Positions 57,216 to 64,000 of a DNA stretch of 64,000 bases are shown here, piece by piece. The notes below the pieces were generated by a model. The model saw only the letters and a list, made by a program, of their open reading frames with translations, made no database searches and had not been told where the DNA came from. Position numbers and translations under genes: made by a program. The number at the start of each line of letters is the position of its first letter. Within the stretch, counting starts at the first letter, position 1. The stretch comes from Plumapathes pennacea (Eukaryota; Cnidaria; Anthozoa; Antipatharia; Myriopathidae). The stretch spans positions 11,404,068-11,468,067 of the forward strand of contig OZ038472.1 in assembly GCA_964036295.1 (NCBI GenBank), in the 5' to 3' direction.

Positions 57216-58540
57216 GACTTAACATGTGACATGCGTAAAACGTTTCCGAATCAATATCGTTTCATGTAGACGTCATACGGACTCATTAAAGAATCACTCA
57301 GAACTGTTTCTGGTGTCGAATGGACAACCTCTGCCTTGGGGAAAGTTATAGTTATAATTAAACATTTTTCGAGGGTCGAGTACAGAGGCGTATAACCTTC
57401 AACTGTCTGGCTTTGGTCGAGCCCACCCGAGTGGCATTGAGCCAGACGCGGGAAACCGTTTCCTACGTCACGATCGTGTTACATGATCGTTGCCGGATGG
57501 CGCAAAATGGGACCAGTAACCAATCCATTTGATTTTACGAAGACTTTCGATGTTTTTCATGCTTTATTCAAATTTAGTACACTGAAAATGTAAACTTCTA
57601 TTTCGCATGCACTAGTGACTATTGTCCTTTGGTCCTCGTGAGCGAGATTGAATTGATCTTGAGTGAAGGTGTATGTCCGTACGCACGAGATCACGTGAAA
57701 AGCGGAGACACCGTTATACGATTTTCACCGTGCGGTCACCTTAATTTTGAGTCAGCGGTCATTGCACAAAACTGTGGACTCAAGCAGTGCATGTCCGTGT
57801 AGTCGTGTTACTATGAGTTAGTTCAATGTATTTTGTACAACGTAGCTGCGCAAGTAAAACGAGGCTTGCTTGGATAGCAATGGCAACGAACGCTGACCAG
57901 AGGATGAGAACGTGAGACGCTAACTTGCGTTTCCGGTTTAGAAAACGACAACACCAGCACGATTTCATGATGAACATCACGTAGGATGCAGGGTTTTAAT
58001 GGTATCTTCCAAATTCACTGGTTAAATCTCTACTTGCAAAGGTAAGCTGTTGCATCTTCCTTGATTGAGACGTTTATATTTTCGCGTCTAATATCGATGG
58101 ATAAGTAAATTCTTATTGACCAGGCCGTCATGCTCAGCACTGTTTGAATATCTTCGGTTGGAGTTTGTTTGGTTTTACTGCAGTTTCAGGCGATAGTATC
58201 GTTCTCTTACGAGAGTAAATTCTTTCCTAAGACGGGTGAGACGAGTTTTACTCGTTTAGTTTTTGAACTCTCGGTTTGTAAGAACTGACCAAGTTTTATG
58301 TCACGCACGACTGGTCATGTTTATCGTGCACGCAGATTGCGTAAGACCGTGGATCTCGTGTCTTCACAAGTTGCAGAACTCACGTCCCTAGTCCCTTAGT
58401 CGGCGAATTTATGATTTTTTAAATACATGTACTGTAACTGACTGCCACTACGGTCTGTATTTCCGTAGTCGGTGGTCTTTCAAAGAACGAGGAACCACGA
58501 TATGCGTGACTCGAGCGTAGCGCGCGCCCTGAGTCAGTGT
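57216..58540 (+). other. Duplicate of 32259-33600
   Basis: Same possible leader exon with donor aaag followed by gtaagctg near 58041. Similarity to copy 1 ends near 58540, where the flanks become unrelated. Confidence 0.4.
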
Positions 58541-58765
58541 TTCTAAACCTTGTTTGATTACACGGTGTATTCTCCACTTTAACGTCGCCGATTGAATGTG
58601 CCGAAATACCCGCTTAATTTGAATGGGTTTGCGGTCGAATGTTGTCTGTTTCAGCTTCTTGGTATCAGACATGCATGTCATGGTTTGTGGTTTATGACGC
58701 TTGCTATGGCGGGCGATCACGGCCAAAACTAGATATCTGGATATCTTAAGAGATATCAAGATTTA

Positions 58766-58961
58766 GTATATACCACACAAGTGAATAGTGCTTTTCGCGC
58801 GCTCTGATTGGCTCCTCAATCTCGGAATATCAGGTACTATTCACCTCCCGGCGGTTTCCGGTAAAACAAAATGGCGCGCGAACCCAATTTTTGCCCACTT
58901 TTGTCGGAAATAAAATAGCTATTTGGGGGTTGGCTAATAAACTTGTGTGGTATATACTGAT
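58766..58961. mobile_element. MITE with AGTATATACCACACAAG ends, in a 'gatatc' context
   Basis: A perfect 17-bp inverted pair: agtatataccacacaag on the left and cttgtgtggtatatact on the right. The flanks are themselves palindromic, rich in ggatatc and gatatatc (58730-58765, 58962-59045), which suggests insertion into, or extension of, a longer inverted structure. The interior includes caaaatggcgcgcg. Confidence 0.65.
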
Positions 58962-59239
58962 ATATCTTGATATCCAAAGAATGTTTCCGTAGAGATATCT
59001 CTCTGGATATCCAAAAGGATATATTGTCACCTATTTGGATATCTCGTCACTTAACCCATTACCGGGATAATTGGATATGTCAACCAGAAGAAGTCCAGGC
59101 AAGAGTATTTGCGTGACCTCGTGGCGAACATTGTCTGACCGTTGTTCACAACATGTCTTGCTTCATTTTTCTGCTCCTTTAGTGTCCGATCTTTCAAGTC
59201 GTTTCCAGGTCAGTGAACTTCTTACTTATTTAAACATAA

Positions 59240-59960
59240 ATTTAACGAGCGACGTAAGCACATGAATAAACACAAGCACAAGAATCAGGAGCCTTGTCAG
59301 TTTCAGCTTGCGTCTGTGCTTTTACTTGCATCGAGCCAGTTTCCTTCTAAAATACAGTAGGGTATTGATTTTAACCTTTTGTCTGGAGTAGGGTCGGAGA
59401 TTTTGATATTTAATCTGAAATAGGGTAGAAAAATGCACATTTTGGTCTAAAATTAAATAGGGTCCAAAATGGCAATCAGTTTCAGCTTGCGTCTTTGCTT
59501 TTACTTGCATCGAGCCAGTTTTCTTCGTAAAATATAATAGCAACTCAACCTTGTGCTTACATTGTAATGATTATGATTTGCGTCGCTCGTGACAGCAAGG
59601 CTTTTACAAAATTTGTATATACACACGCCGGCATGTGTACATACAATTATAGTAAATAAAGCCGGGGGGGGGGGGGGGGGGGTACTCCCATATATGAGCC
59701 ATATGGGTACGCGCCGCCCCAAAGGGTATCATTTTTAGAAGTTTAGTCTGACATAGGGTATTGATTTTAACCTTTGGCCTGGAGTAGGATCGGAAATTTT
59801 GATATTTAATCTGAAATAGGGTAGAAAAATGCACATTTTGGTCTTAAATTAAATAGGGTCCAAAATGGCAAATTTTGGTCTGAAATACGGTAAGGGTTTC
59901 CATTCCGGGCGGCACACTCCCACCCAAACTTTTGAGGAGTACTTCCCCCCGGGAAATATA
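59240..59960. repeat. Mixed repeat tract with reiterated 'gtctgaaatagggt' units and G19
   Basis: The unit 'ggtattgattttaaccttt ... tttgatatttaatctgaaatagggtagaaaaatgcacattttggtct' occurs at about 59352-59472 and again at about 59758-59875. 'gtttcagcttgcgtctttgct' occurs twice (59300, 59480). A G19 run lies at 59664-59682. The end (cacactcccacccaaacttttgaggagtac) belongs to the repeat family seen at 12.3 and 43.8 kb. Confidence 0.7.
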
Positions 59961-60117
59961 GATTATAAGGAATTACATGGAGGGGGAACACTACCGAGAA
60001 AATTACACAATAGACATCGAAATATAACACTAAATATAGTGTATATGGAAATTCTTTTTATGATTAGGTTCAAATTTTGATTTTTATATTCGGAAATCCG
60101 TCTTCTTTTTCCGAGTC

Positions 60118-60402
60118 ATGTTTTCGGAACAGTTGGCTCATGCTCAAGTATCTTCATTTAGTGTTCACGATGGGAACCAGGGATCTCATCCACATTATCA
60201 GCATCCACGACAGTCTGTAGGCGGCTTTCAGATGCCCCCGCAAAACCAGCAACAGCAGCTCGCTACTGGAGCAGTCTACAACCAACGCATTCCGCAGCCG
60301 ACACTTGCCCAGCAGTATCACCAACAACAGCAACAGCAACAGCAACAACAACAACAACAACAACAACATCATGCACAACAAACACCGCCCTATATGCAGT
60401 AG
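60118..60402 (+). CDS. Glutamine-rich protein fragment, unrecognised
   Basis: A 94-codon frame starting MFSEQLAHAQVSSFSVHDGN with HPHYQHPRQ, PQNQQQQ and a polyQ run of about 16, ending PPYMQ then TAG. Immediately after, another frame (+1) continues with the same composition (AVAQKNPSYTSQQPPSYQQH) to a stop near 60530. This suggests that a small indel breaks a longer Gln/Pro/Tyr-rich protein. The low-complexity composition recalls transcription co-regulators, but no family is recognisable. No intron is evident. It could be a first exon, a pseudogene or a retrocopy. Confidence 0.45.
   Translation: MFSEQLAHAQVSSFSVHDGNQGSHPHYQHPRQSVGGFQMPPQNQQQQLATGAVYNQRIPQPTLAQQYHQQQQQQQQQQQQQQQHHAQQTPPYMQ
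60310..60372 (+). repeat. CAG/CAA repeat (polyQ)
   Basis: Mixed caa/cag codons coding for glutamine. Minus-strand poly-Leu and plus-strand poly-Asn/Ser frames are its shadows. Confidence 0.9.
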
Positions 60403-60530
60403 CTCAGAAGAATCCGAGTTATACAAGCCAACAGCCTCCTTCCTACCAGCAACACAATGCAGTTTTCGAACACTATGTACACCAGTCGATCCGTAAATCT
60501 TTTAGAACTCGTCGAATTTCTTAGAGTCTC

Positions 60531-60726
60531 GTGGAGTAACACAACTGTAACAATGAAACTTTTAACTTTTAAAAAACTACTTGGTAAAAAGTCATGTGCC
60601 AGGAAATAACGTAAAAATAATACCAGCCAGCGATATTTGCGGTAAAGATCAGCGGTGCAAAGCAAAAGGGCTAACACACACGTGACACTGCTTCCCTAAA
60701 TGTGTCTACATTTACTAATGACTGAA
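60531..60726. other. Junction between the Q-rich frame and the BEL/Pao remnant
   Basis: No recognisable feature. An LTR cannot be shown because no second copy is in the window. Confidence 0.35.
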
Positions 60727-63700
60727 TCAACTGAACAGCGAGGCTAGCATTGAGCGCATTATGCGAATCTGACGCTCCCCACCCATGTGAGAAGCGTACG
60801 GTACGTTGAAGTTGAACTGGATCAAGTCGCACCCTTGTGATGCCAGAAATTCTTTGCTGGGCACGCTGTCTAGCTCTTTAAGAGCGATGGTGAGCTCGTT
60901 TTTGGCTCCTACGTAGTTGGTGCCTTGGTCGGACCTGAGCTCACGTATCTTGCCTCTGCGACCTATAAAGCGTCTGAGTGCGTTGATGAAGGAATCGGTA
61001 GTCATGGCGTCCAGAGTTTCCAGATGAACCGCTCGGGATGCTAGACGAGTGAAGATCTGACCCCATCAGTCGCTTCAGTTCTTTTCGTCCTTCCCTGATA
61101 TAGAAAGGACCGAAGACATCCATCCCGGTAGACGTGAAGGGGGGTGTTGGAGTGATGCGTTCAGCTGGTAAGTCGGCCATTTTCTGGTCTTGAGTGCGGC
61201 CGCGTAGTTTGCGACATGTGGTGCATTTCGCGATGAGATTGGAGACGACGGAGCGACCATTGATGATGTGGTACCCGGCTTGTCGTATGGCGTTGTGTGT
61301 CATGCCATATCCTTGGTGATGCTGCTTCCCGTGATGATACTGGCGTACGAGAAGAATCGTAGTTTGACTGCGTTTGGGTAAGATGAGGGAATGCTTCATC
61401 TCAAAGGGTGAAGCTGAATTCTTCAACCGTCCGCCGACCCTGAGGAGACCTTCTTCGTCGATGAAGGGATCTAGCTTGTAAAGACTGCTGGAAGACTTTA
61501 CTTTGAGATTCTTTTCACGTGCGCATTGACGATCTTGGAACTTGTCTTCATTGCCTCGTAAATTGCGTAAGGTCTTGATTTCCTCTCGGAAATGATGTTG
61601 CTGTGTTGTCTTGATGATTATTTTCTCTGCTTGGTTTAGTTCATCTACTAGCGGCGGACCGTCCCTTGGTCTCCAATTGTACTCCTTGTTTGGGCGTCGC
61701 CTCTCTATCATCCTCTGGATCATGACAATAGCTCGCATGAGACGGTTGAGAGACGAGGCATGCTGGAAGCGGTTGGGTCCAAGCGCTGTAGGGAAGACTT
61801 CGCTAATTTGGGTAGCTAGTGTAGAAGCTTCTTTCCTGACTTCCACGTCCGAAGTACTCAGTGCGGTTGCAGGCTGTGTGAGGCACGAGAGTGGATCTTG
61901 CTGCAGCAGAAACTGTGGGCCGCGGAACCAGCGCTGATTTTCCAGAAGCTCTTTGACCGTGGCGCCGCGCGAGGCTTCGTCGGCAGGGTTGTCTTTACCT
62001 GGGACGTGGTTCCATTCTTCAGGTGTACTGCGGTCTCTGATGTGTTGGACGCGATTTCCAACGTACACGTGGAAACGGCGGGCATCATTGTTGATGTAGC
62101 CAATGACGATCTCGGAGTCTGTGAAGTACAAGCATTGTGTGTCCGTAATGTCTAGCTCGTCTCTTAGCATAGACGCAACGTTAACTGAAACAACTGCGGC
62201 CGTCAGCTCTAACCGGGGAATAGAAATCGGTTTGATCGGTGCAACTCTTCCTTTAGCCATCAGGAAGGCGACATGTACTTCCTGGTTTTCGTTGACCATA
62301 CGAAAGTAGGAGACTTGACCAATTCCGATGTCGCTGGCGTCTGAGAAACTGCAAATTTCTGTACGGATTGGGGTTCCGAAGCCAGGTGGTTTAAGACATC
62401 GAAGCAGCTTGAGCTTTTCGAGGAGTGGTAGCTCGTTTCGCCATTTCTCCCACAGCGCTGCAATATCGTCGGGTACAGGGTCGTCCCAGCTGGCGTTCTG
62501 CATGTCGACAGAGGGCTCGTAGTATCTGCTTACCGGTCAGTATCACTGGAGATACGGCTCCCAGGGGATCGTAGACTCAGCTGATGGTCGACAGGATGCC
62601 GCGTCGAGCTAGAGGCTTGTCCTTCAGCTCTATTCGAAACCCGAAAGTGTCGGATTCTATGCACCAGTACGTGCCAAGGGATCTCTGGACTGGCATGCTA
62701 TCATAGCGCAGGTCGAGGGTTTTCAGATCCTTTGCTCTGTCCTCTGCGGGCAGGGCTTCGAGACCTTCCTTCTTGTTGCTTGCGAACTTGTGTAGGCGGA
62801 GTTTGTCTTGAGCACACATTTCTTGGCAATCTTTGATGAGCTTGAGAGCTTGGCTGACTGTAGGGAGAGATTTCAAGCCGTCGTCCACATAAAAATCCCT
62901 TCGAAGAAAGTCTGCTGCAGGATCTCCGTATGTAGCTCTGTTGGATTCTGCTGTTTGGTGTAAACAGAAGTTTGCTACACCTGGTGAAGATGCTGCCCCG
63001 AAGAGATGCACATCCATCCTGTACTCTACGATCGGGCTGTTCAAGTCATTGTTTTCGAACCACAGGAACCTGAGGAAGTCCTTGTGTTCGGGATTGACGT
63101 ATAAATTGTGGAACATCTGTTCGATGTCGCAGGTAAAGGCCACTTCTTTTTTACGGAATCGAGTTAACACTCCTATGAGTGAGTTCACCTGGTCCGGTCC
63201 TTGCAGGAGATGCTTGTTGAGTGATTCATTGTTGTAGACTGCGCTGCAGTCGAATACCACTCGTATCTGGTCTGGCTTCCTGGGGTGATAGACGTTGAAG
63301 TGTGGTAGGTACCAGACTTTTCCGGGTTGCGTGTGCAATTGACTGGCTGGGACGCGGCTTCCGTGACCACGATCCAGGTTCTTCTGCATAAAGGCGAGGT
63401 AATCAGCTTTTAAATTCTCGTCGTTCAAGAGCTTTCTTTTCAGGGACAGCAGCCGCCTGAGACAGCGTCCTTTATTGTTTGGAAGAAGTACGTCATCAGT
63501 TTTGAAAGGCAGTGGTGCTTATCCAATTGTCGTTCTGGTTCTTGTGTAGACCATTTGTGAGGATCTTGTGGAATCGTTCATCCTCCATAGACTCGACTTG
63601 TTCGGTGCCGCGGATCTTACGGCTGTGGTGAACTTCGTTGTAATCAAGTTCCATCATCTCGCGCACTTGTTTGGGGGACGTTGTATCCTTTGACGTCACT

Positions 63701-64000
63701 GATGAGGCGAACGGAGGAGAGACGAGGTGCTGTTTAGGGGAATCGCACTCTAGCAGAGTTTCTCTTTCAACCGTAACACGGTTAACACTGGCGGTATGTG
63801 TGGTCGTAGGGTCATCGATCCTATCTTTGCAGACGCGACCGATAACTGTCCAGCCAAACTTGTACTGCTCGGCCCATGGTTCCTCTGCGTTGTCGGAGAT
63901 TACGCTGATTGGCTGGAAGGCTGCGGGAACATTTCTGCCGATCAGCATGCCAATATCGAGATCTTGTCTGTCGGGGATCTTGTCAGCTATCGCGGCAAGA
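60727..64000 (-). pseudogene. BEL/Pao retrotransposon pol, frameshifted and truncated at both visible ends
   Basis: On the minus strand, going from 64000 down. 63948-63496 is the protease-to-RT segment (MLIGRNVPAAFQP, YKFGWTVIGRVC). 63428-62577 is reverse transcriptase (KVWYLPHFNVYHPRK, FDCSAVYN, catalytic FYVDDGL). 62503-60941 covers RNase H (CSFSDASDIGIGQV, YFTDSEIVIGYI) and the integrase zinc region (CTTCRKLRGRTQD) up to GMDVFGPFY. 61005-60727 is the integrase core remnant (RSDQGTNYVGAKNE). The frame is broken near 63495, by a stop near 62579, by a shift near 62510 and by a shift near 61055. The C-terminal segment seen in the 11.1-kb element is missing after 60727. The 5' part (gag, LTR) lies beyond the window. 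Inactive. Confidence 0.88.

Noticed and set aside
60154-60426. Minus-strand poly-Leu frame
   Set aside because: Antisense of the CAG/CAA repeat.
61611-62522. Plus-strand frames over the BEL/Pao region (108, 85, 68, 64 codons)
   Set aside because: Shadows of the minus-strand pol reading frame, which carries the recognisable motifs.

Overview
The window is nuclear DNA from a cnidarian, most likely an anthozoan such as a stony coral. The evidence is GT-AG spliced genes, a complement C3-type gene ending in a netrin-like (NTR) domain, Death-NACHT-LRR (NLR) immune receptors, a rhodopsin-family receptor, and a dense load of BEL/Pao, Merlin, Mutator-like, Harbinger-like and pogo-like transposons with AT-rich introns and TAA microsatellites. 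Assignment to coral is an inference from gene content; no marker gene is present.

Layout. (1) 0.3-2.85 kb, plus strand: the last four exons of a C3/C4/C5-type thioester protein gene. (2) 3-12 kb: repeats, three diverged copies of a non-coding unit, and a degenerate BEL/Pao integrase split in two by a 2.6 kb insertion. (3) About 12.1-33.6 kb: NLR copy 1. Its promoter region carries a 1,856-bp Mutator-like element with about 410-bp inverted ends. Its eight predicted coding exons (19453-30578) encode a trypsin-fold pseudoprotease, linker exons, Death, NACHT and about two LRRs. A Merlin transposon sits in its last intron. (4) 33.6-43.6 kb: MITEs, simple repeats, and an intronless class A GPCR (42117-43181) whose apparent signal-peptide segment is cut off by one in-frame stop. 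(5) About 43.6-58.5 kb: NLR copy 2 (exons 45482-55462), encoding a short N-terminus, Death, NACHT and six LRRs. (6) 58.5-60 kb: repeats. (7) 60.1-60.4 kb: a glutamine-rich reading frame. (8) 60.7-64 kb, minus strand: a frameshifted BEL/Pao pol that runs off the end.

The NLR pair dominates the window. The blocks are colinear and nearly identical over long stretches, so each is an 'empty site' control for the other. Four transposon insertions can be delimited to the base or nearly so: the Mutator-like element (9-bp duplication), Merlin (9-bp duplication), and two TA-target elements. The copies differ in ways that matter for function. Copy 1 has the pseudoprotease exon and an extra linker exon that copy 2 lacks. 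Copy 2 has a separate ATG exon that copy 1 lacks, and a longer, homogenised LRR array.

The least expected signals are these: (a) a PA-clan pseudoprotease, with neither catalytic His nor Ser visible, joined to a Death-NACHT-LRR receptor; (b) a canonical replication-dependent histone mRNA 3' stem-loop immediately after the Merlin transposase stop codon, with a second one on the opposite strand of the same element. All exon models were made by eye from splice sites and phase; none was tested against transcripts.
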